A stretch of 64,000 nucleotides of DNA from Actinomycetota bacterium (GTDB taxonomy: Bacteria; Actinomycetota; Actinomycetes; Mycobacteriales; HKI-0501). Below, one piece after another: positions 48,767 to 58,321 of this stretch (position 1 is its first letter; each line of letters opens with the position of its first letter). The stretch is taken from NCBI GenBank assembly GCA_030840805.1, contig JAVEDU010000076.1, positions 1 through 64,000 of the forward strand. Reading direction: 5' to 3'. Made by a program: the position numbers and the translations under genes. The notes beneath the pieces are model-generated. The model saw only the letters and a program-made list of their open reading frames with translations. It had not been told where the DNA came from and did no database searches.

Positions 48767-51358
48767 GTGCACACCGACCCGCCCGAGCCCTCCGCGACCC
48801 GGCGACGGCTGTCTGCTCGGGGCGCGGCGCTGTCCCCGCGGCGTCGGCTCGCCGGTGCCCTCACCGGGTTGGTCGTCCTTCCCCTGCTGACAGTGGGTCT
48901 GGCTCAGCTTCGCGACTTCGTGAACCTGCCCAGCCAGACGCTGCTCTACCTGCTCGCCGTCGTGGTCGTGGCGCTGGTCGGTGGGCTCGTTCCGGCGCTG
49001 GCCGCCGCGGTCACGGCCGCGGTGCTGCTGGATCACTACTTCCTCCCGCCGCTCTACGACTTCGCCGTCGCCGACCCCGACAATGTGGTGGCCCTGCTCG
49101 CATTCCTCCTCGTCGCCGGCGCGGCCAGCTCGGTGGTCGGCCTCGCCACGCGCCGCCGTGAGGCCGAGGCCCTCGCGACCGCGAACGCCGAGAGTCGCGA
49201 GGAGTTCCGCCGGCTCGCGCGGGAGCAGCTCGCGTTGCGCCGCGTCGCCACGCTGGTCGCCCGAGGGCTGCCGCCGGCCGAGGTCTTCGCGGCCGTCGCG
49301 CGGGAGGTCGGCCGCGTCCTCGATGCGGACAGCACGAACATCGTCCGCTTCGATGCCGACGACGCGGCGACCGTCGTCGCGAGCGTCGGACGGCGCCCCG
49401 AACAGGTTCCGGTGGGCACCCGCTGGAAGCCCGAGCCGCCCCTGTCCACGGCGACCGTCTTGCGCACGGGCCGCCCGGCACGCTCGGACGACTACGGCCA
49501 GGCCGCCGGCATCGCCGGTGACGCCGTTCGCCGGCTCGGAATCCGGTCGGGGGTCGCCACTCCGATCGTCGTCGAGGGCCGGCTGTGGGGCGCGATCAAC
49601 ATCGGGACGCAGGGAGAGCCGTTTCCGGCCGATGCCGAACAGCATATGGCCGATTTCACCGAGCTCGTCGGCGCCGCGATCGCGAACGCCGAGGGCCGCA
49701 CCCAGCTCGAGGAGAGCCGCGACGAACTGCGCCGGCTCGCCGACGAGCAGGCGGCGCTTCAGCGGGTCGCCACGCTGGTCGCCCGCGGGGTACCGAGGGC
49801 GGAGGTGTTCCCTGCCGTCGCGCAGGAGGTGAGGCACGTCCTCGGAGCCGCCGCCTCGATGATCGCGCGACTCGATCCGGACGGCGCGATCACCGTCGTC
49901 GACCGTGTCGGCGAGGACCAAGACGGGCTGCCGCCGGGGAGCCGCTGGAGGCCTGAGCCGCCCCTCGCCCTGGCGGAGGCGCTGCGCACCGGCCGGCCGG
50001 CACGCTGCGACGACTACAGCCATGCCTCGGGCGCGTTCGTCGACGCCACCGTTCGCACGATGCGGATCCGCTCGTCGGTCGCGGTGCCGATCGTCGTCGA
50101 GGGGCGGCTGTGGGGCGTGATCGTCGCCGGTGTCCAGCACGGGCGTTTCCCGGCCGACACCGAGCAGCGGATGGCCGGCTTCACCGAGCTCATCGGCACC
50201 GCGATCGCGAACGCCGAGGGCCGCGCCCAGCTCGAGGAGAGCCGCGACGAACTCCGCCGGCTCGCCGACGAGCAGGCGGCGTTGCGGCGGGTCGCCACGC
50301 TGGTCGCCCGCGGGGTGCCGGCAGCCGAGGTCTTCGAGGCCGTCGCGCACGAGGTCGGTCACGTGGTCGGTGCCGACGGCGCGGGCATCTCCCGCCTCGA
50401 TGCCGACGGCGCGATCACCGTGTGCGCCGTCGTCGGCAGCCTCGCCGACGAGCTCGCGGTGGGGAGCCACTGGCGGCCGGTGCCGCCCCTGGCCCTGGCG
50501 GTCGTCTTGCGCACGGGCCGGCCGGCTCGCAACGAGGACTACCGCGAGGACTCGGGGCTCCCTCCGTTGGGGATCCGGTCGGGGGTCGCGGTCCCGATCG
50601 TGGTCGAGGCACGGCTGTGGGGCGTGATCAGCGTCGCGTCACGGCACGGGCCCTTACCGGCCGACACCGAGGTGCGCATGGCCGCCTTCACCGAGCTCGC
50701 CGGCACCGCCATCGCGAACGCCGACAGCCGCGCCGAACTCACCGCCTCCCGGGCCCGGATCGTCACCGCCGCCGACGACGCGCGTCGCCACATCGAACGC
50801 GACCTGCACGACGGCACCCAGCAACGACTCGTCGCGATCAGCCTCACGCTCCGCCTCGCCCAGGCCACCGTCCCGCCCGGCCTGACCGAGCTGCAGGACC
50901 AGCTCGGCCGGGTCGCCGACGAGCTCACCGGGGCGATCGAGGAGCTGCGCGAGATCGCCCGCGGCATCCACCCGGCGATCCTGTCCGAGGGCGGCCTGGG
51001 CCCGGCCCTGCGCACCCTGGCCCGCCGTGCCGCGATCCCGGTGGAAATCGACATCCGGACCCGAATCCGTGCCGCGGGCCCGATCGAGGTGGCGGCCTAC
51101 TACGTCGTGTCCGAGGCGCTGACGAACGCGACCAAGCACGCCCGCGCCTCGTGCGCGCAGGTCGCGGTCGACCAGCGCGACGCGCTGCTGGACCTATCGA
51201 TCCGCGACGACGGCGTCGGCGGCGCCGATCCCGCGGGAGGGTCGGGTCTGATCGGCCTGCGCGACCGGGTACAAGCGCTGGGCGGATCGATCGAGGTCGA
51301 CAGTCCCCCGGGGGCAGGGACCGCGATCGTCGTCGAGCTTCCGCTGCAGCCGGGCTGA
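48767..51358 (+). CDS. Sensor histidine kinase, four-TM input and three tandem GAF domains
   Basis: This 863-residue kinase starts with about four membrane segments (35-125) resembling the DUF4118/KdpD input domain. Three consecutive GAF domains follow (about 155-320, 325-495 and 499-660), each led by the block RVATLVARG and containing RSGVATPIVVEGRLWG-type sequence. The C-terminus is a HisKA_3 dimerisation domain with phospho-acceptor His681 (ERDLHDGTQQR) and a HATPase domain. Such kinases signal to NarL-type response regulators. GTG 48767 is chosen because GGGGAGAGG precedes it. The GAF units are nearly identical at DNA level in places. Ligand unknown; redox or gas sensing is possible by analogy with DevS. 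Confidence 0.87.
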   Translation: MHTDPPEPSATRRRLSARGAALSPRRRLAGALTGLVVLPLLTVGLAQLRDFVNLPSQTLLYLLAVVVVALVGGLVPALAAAVTAAVLLDHYFLPPLYDFAVADPDNVVALLAFLLVAGAASSVVGLATRRREAEALATANAESREEFRRLAREQLALRRVATLVARGLPPAEVFAAVAREVGRVLDADSTNIVRFDADDAATVVASVGRRPEQVPVGTRWKPEPPLSTATVLRTGRPARSDDYGQAAGIAGDAVRRLGIRSGVATPIVVEGRLWGAINIGTQGEPFPADAEQHMADFTELVGAAIANAEGRTQLEESRDELRRLADEQAALQRVATLVARGVPRAEVFPAVAQEVRHVLGAAASMIARLDPDGAITVVDRVGEDQDGLPPGSRWRPEPPLALAEALRTGRPARCDDYSHASGAFVDATVRTMRIRSSVAVPIVVEGRLWGVIVAGVQHGRFPADTEQRMAGFTELIGTAIANAEGRAQLEESRDELRRLADEQAALRRVATLVARGVPAAEVFEAVAHEVGHVVGADGAGISRLDADGAITVCAVVGSLADELAVGSHWRPVPPLALAVVLRTGRPARNEDYREDSGLPPLGIRSGVAVPIVVEARLWGVISVASRHGPLPADTEVRMAAFTELAGTAIANADSRAELTASRARIVTAADDARRHIERDLHDGTQQRLVAISLTLRLAQATVPPGLTELQDQLGRVADELTGAIEELREIARGIHPAILSEGGLGPALRTLARRAAIPVEIDIRTRIRAAGPIEVAAYYVVSEALTNATKHARASCAQVAVDQRDALLDLSIRDDGVGGADPAGGSGLIGLRDRVQALGGSIEVDSPPGAGTAIVVELPLQPG

Positions 51359-51370
51359 CGGGCCCATCCC

Positions 51371-51419
51371 CCCGCTGGCCGGTAGCGAAGTTCGGCGCTG
51401 GCCGTGCAGACTTCCCCAC
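51371..51419 (+). promoter_or_regulatory. Shared upstream element of hemA (stress-box copy 1)
   Basis: The first half CCCGCTGGCCGGTAGCG and the second half GGCGCTGGCC followed by GCAGAC recur with few changes at 59912-59960 before the catalase unit. The element ends 24 bases before the hemA ATG, so it may include the promoter. Confidence 0.7.
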
Positions 51420-51442
51420 GCCCGGGGGCCGATCGTGGCGGC

Positions 51443-52753
51443 ATGACTCTCCTGGTCGTCGGACTGTCCCATCGCAGCGCGCCGGTGGAGGTGATGGAAC
51501 GGGTTGCGGTGTCCGTTCGGGACGCCGGTGAGGTCCTGGACCACCTGCTCGGCTGCGAGCATGTCGCCGCGGCCATGCTGCTGTCCACCTGCAACCGGAT
51601 CGAGGTCTACGCGGAGGTGGCGACGTTCCACGGTGGGCTGGCGAACATCACCGACGTCCTGGAGCGCCGCTCCGCGATCGCGCTGGACGACCTGTCCGGC
51701 CACCTCGACGTGCACTGCGCACAGGCTGCGGTGGACCACCTGTTCTCGGTGGCCGCCGGGCTCGACTCGATGGTCCTCGGGGAACCGCAGATCCTCGGTC
51801 AGCTGCGCACCGCGTACGCCAACGCCGAGCAGGCGGGCACGCTCGGGCGCACCCTGCGCGAGGTGGTCCAACAGGCGTTGCGGGTGGGCAGACGGGTCCG
51901 CACCGAGACGGGCATCGCCACCGCGGGTCCGTCGGTGGTCTCGGAGGCCCTGGCCGCCGCGGCGGCAGTACTGACCGGTGCCGACGGCGCGGGTCTGGCG
52001 GGCCGGCGGGCTCTGCTGATCGGCGCCGGGTCGATGGGCGGCCTGGCGGCCGCGCAGCTGCGCCGGGCCGGGGTGGCCGAGATCGTGGTGGCCAACCGCA
52101 CCGAGGCAGCCGCACAGCGGCTGGCCGCGCGCTGCGCCGCCGAGGGCACGCGCGCCCGGGCCGTGGGCCTGGACGGAGTCACCGCCGTGCTGCCCACCGC
52201 GGACGTCGTCGTCTGCTGTACCGGCGCGAGCGACGCGGTGCTCGGCGCCGACCAGCTCGCCGGCCGCCGGGTACCCCTCGTGGTGTGTGATCTGGGGCTA
52301 CCCCGCAACGTCGAGCCGGAGGTGGGCGACGTGCCCGGGGTGACCCTGGTGGATCTCGCCGCCGTGGCCCGCCGGGCAGAGCAGCACGGCACCGGGTCGG
52401 TCCCCGTCGAGCGCGCCCGCCGCCTCGTCGCCCGGGAGGTACGCGATCACGTCGCGTCCCGGCGTACCGCGGAGGTCACCCCGACGGTGACCGCGCTGCG
52501 CAGACGAGCCGCCGAGGTGGTGGACGCGGAGTTGCACCGGCTGGACGGCCGGTTGCCGGGGCTCGACGCCGCGGTGCGCGAGGAGCTGGCCCGCACGGTG
52601 AACCGCGTGGTTGGCAAGCTGCTGCACTCCCCCACGGTGCGCGTGAAGCAGCTCGCCGAGTCCGGTGCGGGCGAGACCTACGCCGATGCGCTGCGTGAGC
52701 TGTTCTCACTCGATCCGCAGACGCCGGCCGCGCTCACCGGAACCGAGGACTGA
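51443..52753 (+). CDS. hemA: Glutamyl-tRNA reductase
   Basis: This 436-residue enzyme reduces glutamyl-tRNA to glutamate-1-semialdehyde, the first step of haem synthesis in this lineage. The catalytic Cys50 is in LSTCNRIE, the family block [15 protein letters not shown] is present and the NADPH motif [10 protein letters not shown] follows. ATG 51443 opens the conserved [16 protein letters not shown]. It is a standalone gene here: hemC, hemD and hemB are not adjacent. A shared element with the catalase unit suggests it is induced with haem-protein genes. It ends in a strong terminator. Confidence 0.95.
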   Translation: MTLLVVGLSHRSAPVEVMERVAVSVRDAGEVLDHLLGCEHVAAAMLLSTCNRIEVYAEVATFHGGLANITDVLERRSAIALDDLSGHLDVHCAQAAVDHLFSVAAGLDSMVLGEPQILGQLRTAYANAEQAGTLGRTLREVVQQALRVGRRVRTETGIATAGPSVVSEALAAAAAVLTGADGAGLAGRRALLIGAGSMGGLAAAQLRRAGVAEIVVANRTEAAAQRLAARCAAEGTRARAVGLDGVTAVLPTADVVVCCTGASDAVLGADQLAGRRVPLVVCDLGLPRNVEPEVGDVPGVTLVDLAAVARRAEQHGTGSVPVERARRLVAREVRDHVASRRTAEVTPTVTALRRRAAEVVDAELHRLDGRLPGLDAAVREELARTVNRVVGKLLHSPTVRVKQLAESGAGETYADALRELFSLDPQTPAALTGTED

Positions 52754-52758
52754 ACAAG

Positions 52759-52795
52759 GGACCGTCCCGGCTGCCCACGGCAGCCGGGACGGTCC
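52759..52795. terminator. Strong hairpin after hemA
   Basis: A perfect 17-base stem (GGACCGTCCCGGCTGCC with its complement) and a CAC loop lie six bases after the hemA stop, between convergent genes. Confidence 0.9.
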
Positions 52796-52813
52796 AGGTC
52801 TCGAGGGCCCGGG

Positions 52814-53530
52814 TCACCTGTCGTCCGGGTTGAGGGCCAGGAAGGCCAGTCCGGCAGCGGCACCGCCGATGACCTGCACCACCACGTACATCCACAGCGT
52901 CGACCAGGCGAACAGGCCCAGCGCGGCGCCGCCGAGGGTGATGGCCGGGTTGAACGCGGCACCGGAGATCCCGCCCACCGCGAACGCTCCCGCCACGACG
53001 GTGAAGCCGATGGCCAGGCCGTAGAAGGAGTTGTCCGGGTTGCTCCTGCTCGTGGCAACGTTCAGGACGACGTAGCAGAGCGCGAAGGTGAACAGCAGCT
53101 CCACGACGAGGGCCGCGACAAGGGTGTGACCGGACAGTGTCGCGGGAGTGGTCTGCGCGCGGTGGAGTACCCCACCGACGGCCGCCGCGGCGATCAGCCC
53201 GCCCACGAGCTGCGCGATCCAGTACCCGACCGCGTCACCCCATCCGATCCGGCCCCGCACCAGCGCGGCCACGGTGACGGCGGGGTTGTAGTGGCCACCG
53301 GAGACGTGCCCACCGGCGTAGATCATGACCATGAGCACCCCGCCGATGGCCAGCGGCGCGAAGGCGCTGCCGGAGATGACGCTGATGCCGACCGTGAAGA
53401 CGAGGAAGAACGCCCCGATCAGCTCGACGGCGTACTTCCGGGCCGCCTGCGGCGGGGCGGCGGGCTGGGGTCGCCCCCGGTGGTCGGTCCTCGTGCGTGG
53501 GGTGTCGGTGCGTTCCAGGCTGCTGGTCAT
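52814..53530 (-). CDS. MIP-family channel (aquaporin/glyceroporin-like)
   Basis: This 238-residue channel has six membrane segments and two half-helix motifs, NPAVT (82-86) and NPAIT (194-198). The second NPA is normally followed by the Arg of the selectivity filter, but Ile stands there, so selectivity may be altered. The N-terminal 30 residues are charged and Pro-rich. ATG 53530 is the start. It is convergent with hemA, sharing the hairpin at 52759-52795. Water, glycerol or a small neutral solute such as hydrogen peroxide are possible cargoes. Confidence 0.88.
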   Translation of the reverse strand: MTSSLERTDTPRTRTDHRGRPQPAAPPQAARKYAVELIGAFFLVFTVGISVISGSAFAPLAIGGVLMVMIYAGGHVSGGHYNPAVTVAALVRGRIGWGDAVGYWIAQLVGGLIAAAAVGGVLHRAQTTPATLSGHTLVAALVVELLFTFALCYVVLNVATSRSNPDNSFYGLAIGFTVVAGAFAVGGISGAAFNPAITLGGAALGLFAWSTLWMYVVVQVIGGAAAGLAFLALNPDDR

Positions 53531-53727
53531 GGCGGGTCTCCTCTACGTCCACTCGGGTCAGTGCTGGGACCTCGAGCGTCGCCTTCCGGCGGGACCACGT
53601 CGTCGGGGCCAACACCCATCTGCGTTCCCGGCGGGCTGGACACCTCACGTACCTGCCAGCCGCCAGCGGGGTGAGTGTCCAGCTAGCGGGAATGCCCGCC
53701 GCCGATCCGCCCTGCGATGCTGGGACC

Positions 53728-54135
53728 ATGCTGCGCTGCCTCATCATCGACGACAGCCCTCATTTCCTGGCCGCCGCCCGCGGTCTCCTGGAGCGTGAGG
53801 GCGTCGCGGTCGTGGGCGTGGCATCGACGGGCGCCGAGGCGCTCCGGTGTGTCGAGGCGCTCCGGCCGGACGTCGCCCTGCTGGACATCGATCTCGGTGG
53901 TGAGAGTGGCTTCGAGGTGGCCACGCGCCTCCACCGGGACACCGGCCCGCCGCCGTCCCGGGTGATCCTGATCTCGACGCACGCCGAGCAGGACTACGCC
54001 GAGCTGATCGCGGCGAGCCCCGTCATCGGATTCCTCTCGAAGTCCGCCCTGTCGGCCGGCGCCATCCGTGACGTCCTCGGGAGCGGCGGTGACGGCGAGT
54101 CGGCCACTCCGGTCAACGGGCCTCCAGGAACGTGA
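53728..54135 (+). CDS. Stand-alone response-regulator receiver domain
   Basis: This 135-residue protein is a receiver domain without output domain. The acidic pair is Asp8-Asp9, the phospho-acceptor Asp53 is in LLDIDLGGE, the conserved Thr84 is in ISTH, and Lys105 is in FLSKSA. It could be a phosphate sink or modulate a kinase by protein contact; the neighbouring kinases are candidates. The 3' end overlaps the convergent NarL-type gene by about 23 bases. An earlier in-frame start is possible but the ATG at 53728 begins exactly at the domain. Confidence 0.85.
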   Translation: MLRCLIIDDSPHFLAAARGLLEREGVAVVGVASTGAEALRCVEALRPDVALLDIDLGGESGFEVATRLHRDTGPPPSRVILISTHAEQDYAELIAASPVIGFLSKSALSAGAIRDVLGSGGDGESATPVNGPPGT

Positions 54136-54799
54136 CCACCGCGAGGACGCGACGGTGGTCGTCGTCGGTCTCCGGGAGGCTCAGCTTGGCCAGGATGCTG
54201 CGGACGTGCTTCTCGACGGTCCCCTCGGTGACCCACAGTCGGCGGCCGATTCCGGCATTGGAACGGCCCTCCGCCATCAGCGCCAGCACCTCACGCTCCC
54301 GCGCGCTCAGTAGGCCCAGCGGGTCGTTGCGCCGCCGGGCGGACACCAGCTCCTGCACCAGCGCGGGATCCACGACCGAAGCCCCCTTGGCGATCCGCCC
54401 CAGCGTGTCGAGAAAGTCCTCCACGTCGGTGACCCGGCTCTTGAGCAGGTAGCCGATCTTGCGGCCGGACGCCAGCAGCTCCATCGCGTGCTCGACCTCG
54501 ACGTGGGCCGACAGCACCACGATGCCCGTCTCGGGGAACTCCTGACGGATCACCCGGGCCGCGTCCAGCCCCTCGGTGGTGTGCGTCGGCGGCATCCGGA
54601 TGTCGACCACCACCAGCTCGGGCGTCAGGTCGCGAACCAGCGCCAGGACCTGTGCGGCGTCGCCGGCCTGCCCCGTGACCTCGAAGCCCGAGCGGCCGAG
54701 CAGGCTGGCCAGGCCCTCGCGGAGAAGGACGTCGTCGTCGGCGACGACCACGCGCAGCGGGGCCCGGGCCGGGACGTCCACGTTCTGCTCCATCGTCAT
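54113..54799 (-). CDS. NarL/FixJ-family response regulator
   Basis: This 228-residue regulator has a receiver domain (15-135; Asp22-Asp23, phospho-acceptor Asp66, Lys120) and a C-terminal LuxR-type helix-turn-helix (about 160-222; LLSAREREVLALMAEG then LWVTEGTVEKHVRSILAKL). It is divergent from the CHASE3 kinase, starting about 110 bases away, so the two are the probable cognate pair. The ATG at 54799 was chosen as the first in-frame start before the receiver domain. Targets are unknown; the shared upstream element nearby is a candidate. Confidence 0.92.
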   Translation of the reverse strand: MTMEQNVDVPARAPLRVVVADDDVLLREGLASLLGRSGFEVTGQAGDAAQVLALVRDLTPELVVVDIRMPPTHTTEGLDAARVIRQEFPETGIVVLSAHVEVEHAMELLASGRKIGYLLKSRVTDVEDFLDTLGRIAKGASVVDPALVQELVSARRRNDPLGLLSAREREVLALMAEGRSNAGIGRRLWVTEGTVEKHVRSILAKLSLPETDDDHRRVLAVVTFLEAR

Positions 54800-54907
54800 G
54801 AACCGAATTCTCGACTAACCTCGTGCCGTGACGACACTCCCCAGCCGGGGTGTCTCGCGGGCGCGAGCGCGACGCCCGGCCGCGTGGCACGCGTACCGGA
54901 GGCTGAC

Positions 54908-56302
54908 GTGCGGGGCGGGCTGACGCGCCGCATGTTCGTCGCGAGCGGTCTGCTCGCCCTGATCGTCGGCGCCGCCTTTGCCGTCCTGCTCTCCTCCGTC
55001 GCCGACCTGCGGCGGGCGGAGGAGCGCGCGACGAGATCCCACGATGTGCTCGTGACCGCCAACCGGCTCGAACGCCTCGCCGTCGACCTCGAAACGGGCC
55101 AGCGCGGGTTCGTCATCACCGGGCAGGCGAGCTACCTGAAGCCGTGGCGCGCGGCGCGGGCCACCTTCATGGGGCAGGCAAGAGCGCTGTCGCAGTTGGT
55201 CGCCGACAACCCAGAGCAGCACCGCCGGGCGCAGGCGATCGCGCGGGAGTACACGTCGTACGTCCGGGACTACTCGGAACCGCTGATCGGCACGGCCCGG
55301 CGAGACCCGCCCGCCGCGAGAACTCTGGCCGCCACCGCCGAGGGCAAGCGGCGCATGGACGGCATCCGGGCCGAGTTCGACCGCCTGATGTCCAGCGAGG
55401 CCGGGCTCTCCGCGGGCCTGGAGCGGCGCTCCGACACGGCAGCACGCCGGGCGATCGCCGCGGCCGTCGGCGGTCTGGCCGGATCGCTCGTCCTCATCGT
55501 CCTGTTCGCCGGCTACCTGACGAGAGCGATCGTCCGGCCGGTCCGGAAGGTGGCCACCATGGCGGGACGGCTCGCCGACGGCGACCTCGGCACGCGGATG
55601 CCGGTGGACGGCGCCGGCGAGATCGGCCTGCTCGAGCGCAGCTTCAACACGATGGCCGGCTCGGTGGAGGAGAGCCGGGCCGAGCTCACCGCCTCACGGG
55701 CCCGGATCGTGACCGCCGGCGATCAGGCGAGGCGACGGATCGAGCGCGACCTGCACGACGGAACCCAGCAGCGGCTGGTGTCGCTCGTGCTGGACGTGCG
55801 CGCCGCCGAGGGGACGCTGTCGCCCGAGCCGGTGCTGAGGGCGCAACTGGCCCACGTCGCAGACGGGCTGACGGGCGCGCTCGACGACCTGCGGGACCTC
55901 TCCCGCGGAATTCACCCGGCGATCCTGTCCGCGGGCGGTCTGGGTCCTGCCCTCAAGGCGCTCGCCAACCGGTCCGTCGTGCCGGTCGAGCTCGACGTCG
56001 ACCTGCCGTCGCGGCTGCCCGAGCCGGTGGAGGTCGCGGCGTACTACGTCGTCTCCGAGGCGCTCGCCAACGCCACCAAGCACGCCCGCGCGTCGGTCGC
56101 CCAGGTCACGCTCCGGGTCCGCGACGGCGGCCTGCACCTGTCGGTACGCGACGACGGCGTCGGGGGTGCGGTCCGCGGCCGGGGCTCGGGGATCGTCGGG
56201 CTCACCGACCGGGTCGAGGCGCTGGGCGGAACGATCTCCCTCGTCAGCCCGACCGGACAGGGCACCGCGCTGCAGGTCGATCTCCCGCTCGACGGGCGGT
56301 AG
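54908..56302 (+). CDS. Sensor histidine kinase with CHASE3 and HAMP domains
   Basis: This 464-residue kinase has TM1 (8-28), a periplasmic CHASE3-type domain (about 30-175), TM2 (about 190-212), a HAMP domain (214-265), a HisKA_3 domain with His283 (ERDLHDGTQQR) and a HATPase domain at the C-terminus (350-464). GTG 54908 follows GGAGG and begins just before the first TM. It is divergent from the NarL regulator and probably phosphorylates it. It senses an unknown extracellular or envelope signal. Confidence 0.92.
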   Translation: MRGGLTRRMFVASGLLALIVGAAFAVLLSSVADLRRAEERATRSHDVLVTANRLERLAVDLETGQRGFVITGQASYLKPWRAARATFMGQARALSQLVADNPEQHRRAQAIAREYTSYVRDYSEPLIGTARRDPPAARTLAATAEGKRRMDGIRAEFDRLMSSEAGLSAGLERRSDTAARRAIAAAVGGLAGSLVLIVLFAGYLTRAIVRPVRKVATMAGRLADGDLGTRMPVDGAGEIGLLERSFNTMAGSVEESRAELTASRARIVTAGDQARRRIERDLHDGTQQRLVSLVLDVRAAEGTLSPEPVLRAQLAHVADGLTGALDDLRDLSRGIHPAILSAGGLGPALKALANRSVVPVELDVDLPSRLPEPVEVAAYYVVSEALANATKHARASVAQVTLRVRDGGLHLSVRDDGVGGAVRGRGSGIVGLTDRVEALGGTISLVSPTGQGTALQVDLPLDGR

Positions 56303-56423
56303 CGGCCGGTCCGGGATTCCGGCCAGCAGGCACCGTCACCGGCCGCTGGCCGGGACGCCCCACGGCAGCCGCGGCGCCACCCTTGCAGAGCACGGGTGAC
56401 GCCGCCGACGAGGGACTCTCGCG

Positions 56424-57149
56424 ATGCACCTGCCTACCGACAGCCCGGCCGTACCGGCGGGGACCGGTCCGGCGCTGCCCGAGCGGGTGGTCGTGCGGCT
56501 GCTGGTGGCCCTGTCTGTCGCGGCGGGCTGTCTGGACGTCCTGTGCGTGACGCGGCTCGGCGGGGTGTTCGCCAGCGTCGTCACCGGCAACCTGGTGCAG
56601 CTCGGCCGAGCGATGGCCACGGTGGACGGTCGCCTCACGGCCGCCGGGTCGGCGGCCGTCGGCGGGTACGCCCTCGGGGTGACGGCCGGCACGGTTGCCC
56701 TGCCGGTGGCGCGCGGTACCGGCTGGCACCGGCGCACCAGCCTGGTGGTGGCGGGTGAGGCGATTCTGCTGACCGCGGTGGCGGTGGCCTGGCCGGCCGT
56801 CGGCGCGCAACCCGGACGTACGACGGCGCCGCTCCTGCTCGGCCTGGCCGCCACGGCGATGGGCGTACAGAGCGCGGTCACGATCAGCTCGGGTGTGCGC
56901 GGCGCGTCCACGACATACCTGACCGGCACGCTGACCGACGTGGTACGCGTCCTCGCCGGCGACCCGCACCGGATCGCGTCCGTCGCGGGCTCCGCGGTCC
57001 GGTTGGCGGCGCTGTTGTGCGGTGCCGTCGTCGGCACCCTCGCGCTCCGGTTCGCACCGCGCTGGGCACCCGTCTTACCGATGGCGCTCGCCGGCGCCGT
57101 CGTCGTCGCCGCCGCGGCACTCGGCCGCGGCCGAAGGGAGGAACGATGA
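56424..57149 (+). CDS. DUF1275 (YoaK-like) membrane protein
   Basis: This 241-residue protein has six to seven membrane segments and the DUF1275 signature (SVAAGCLDVLCVTRLGGVFAS near 31-51, VVTGNLVQLG, and GVQSA followed by TYLTGTLTD). The function is unknown; a transport role is often assumed. The stop overlaps the start of the MDR dehydrogenase gene (ATGA), making a two-gene operon. A partial copy of the stress box seems to lie just upstream. Confidence 0.85.
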   Translation: MHLPTDSPAVPAGTGPALPERVVVRLLVALSVAAGCLDVLCVTRLGGVFASVVTGNLVQLGRAMATVDGRLTAAGSAAVGGYALGVTAGTVALPVARGTGWHRRTSLVVAGEAILLTAVAVAWPAVGAQPGRTTAPLLLGLAATAMGVQSAVTISSGVRGASTTYLTGTLTDVVRVLAGDPHRIASVAGSAVRLAALLCGAVVGTLALRFAPRWAPVLPMALAGAVVVAAAALGRGRREER

Positions 57150-58318
57150 GAGCCGTCGTCTACGAGGATGTCCGCACCGTCGGTGTGCACGACGTGCCGG
57201 ACGCCACCATCGAGAGGGACTCCGACGCGGTGGTCCGCGTGACGTCCAGCGCCCTCTGCGGCTCGGACCTGCACATGTACGACGGACGCACCGGCGCCAC
57301 CCCCGGTCTGGTACCCGGCCACGAACCACTCGGCGTGGTGGAGCAGGTCGGCCGCGCCGTCGAGACCGTCACCCCCGGCATGCGCGTCGTGCTCCCCACC
57401 CACCTGTACTGCGGCACCTGCCACATGTGCGCGCGCGGGCTGTCCGCGGCGTGCCTGCGGGCCCGCCGGGACGGACCGGGCGCCGCGTACGGCTACGCCG
57501 GGATGGGTCCCTACCGCGGCGCGCAGGCGCAGCTGCTGCGCGTGCCGTGGGCCGACGCCAACTGCATCCGCCTTCCGGGCGAGCCCGGCGACGCCTTCGA
57601 GGACGACTTCGTCCTGCTCGCCGACGCGTTCGTCACCGGCTGGCACGCCACCGTCCTCGCCGACGTCCGCGCCGGCGACACCGTCGCGGTCTTCGGCGCC
57701 GGCGCCGTCGGACTGCTCGCCGCCTACTCCGCGCTGCTCCAGGGCGCGCGCGAGGTGTACTGCATCGACGACATCGGCGTGCGCCTGGACATGGCCGGGA
57801 ACCTCGGCGCCACCCCGGTCGACTTCCGCCTCGGCGACCCGGTCGAGCAGATCCGGGAGCACCGGAACCTGACCGGGCTCCCTCTCGGCGAGGCGAAGCT
57901 CGGCGGGGTCGACAAGGTCATCGACGCGGTCGGCTTCCAGGCCCACGACCGGGCCCGGCCGGGCCGGGAACGGCCCGATCAGGTGATCTCGGACGCCGCC
58001 CGGCTCGTCAACCCCGCCGGCACGGTCGGCGTCGCCGGCGTGTACCCGCTGCGGGACCTCGACCCCGGACCCGGCGCGACGCCCGACGGGAACCTCACGG
58101 TGCCGTGGGGCGCCTTCTTCGGCAAGGGCGCCACGGTCCGGTTCGGCCGCACCCACGACCGCCGCTACACCACTCCCCTGCGGGATCTCATCACGTCCGG
58201 ACGGGCCCGGCCCGGCGTCGTGGTCACCCACCACGGCACGCTCGACGACGCACCGGAGCTGTACCGGCAGTTCGACCGGCGCGACGACGGGGTCGTCAAG
58301 GCCGTCCTCCACCCGTGA
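57146..58318 (+). CDS. Zinc-dependent MDR dehydrogenase, formaldehyde dehydrogenase-like
   Basis: This 390-residue dehydrogenase is a paralogue of the enzyme at 17116-18258 (shared YGYAGMGPYRG block). It has catalytic zinc residues in LCGSDLHMY and GHEPLG, structural zinc cysteines in CGTCHMC plus a further Cys, and the cofactor motif VFGAGAVGLLAA. ATG 57146 follows GGGAGG and overlaps the DUF1275 stop. Detoxification of formaldehyde or another aldehyde during stress would fit its setting, but the substrate is unproven. Confidence 0.88.
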   Translation: MRAVVYEDVRTVGVHDVPDATIERDSDAVVRVTSSALCGSDLHMYDGRTGATPGLVPGHEPLGVVEQVGRAVETVTPGMRVVLPTHLYCGTCHMCARGLSAACLRARRDGPGAAYGYAGMGPYRGAQAQLLRVPWADANCIRLPGEPGDAFEDDFVLLADAFVTGWHATVLADVRAGDTVAVFGAGAVGLLAAYSALLQGAREVYCIDDIGVRLDMAGNLGATPVDFRLGDPVEQIREHRNLTGLPLGEAKLGGVDKVIDAVGFQAHDRARPGRERPDQVISDAARLVNPAGTVGVAGVYPLRDLDPGPGATPDGNLTVPWGAFFGKGATVRFGRTHDRRYTTPLRDLITSGRARPGVVVTHHGTLDDAPELYRQFDRRDDGVVKAVLHP

Positions 58319-58321
58319 CGG

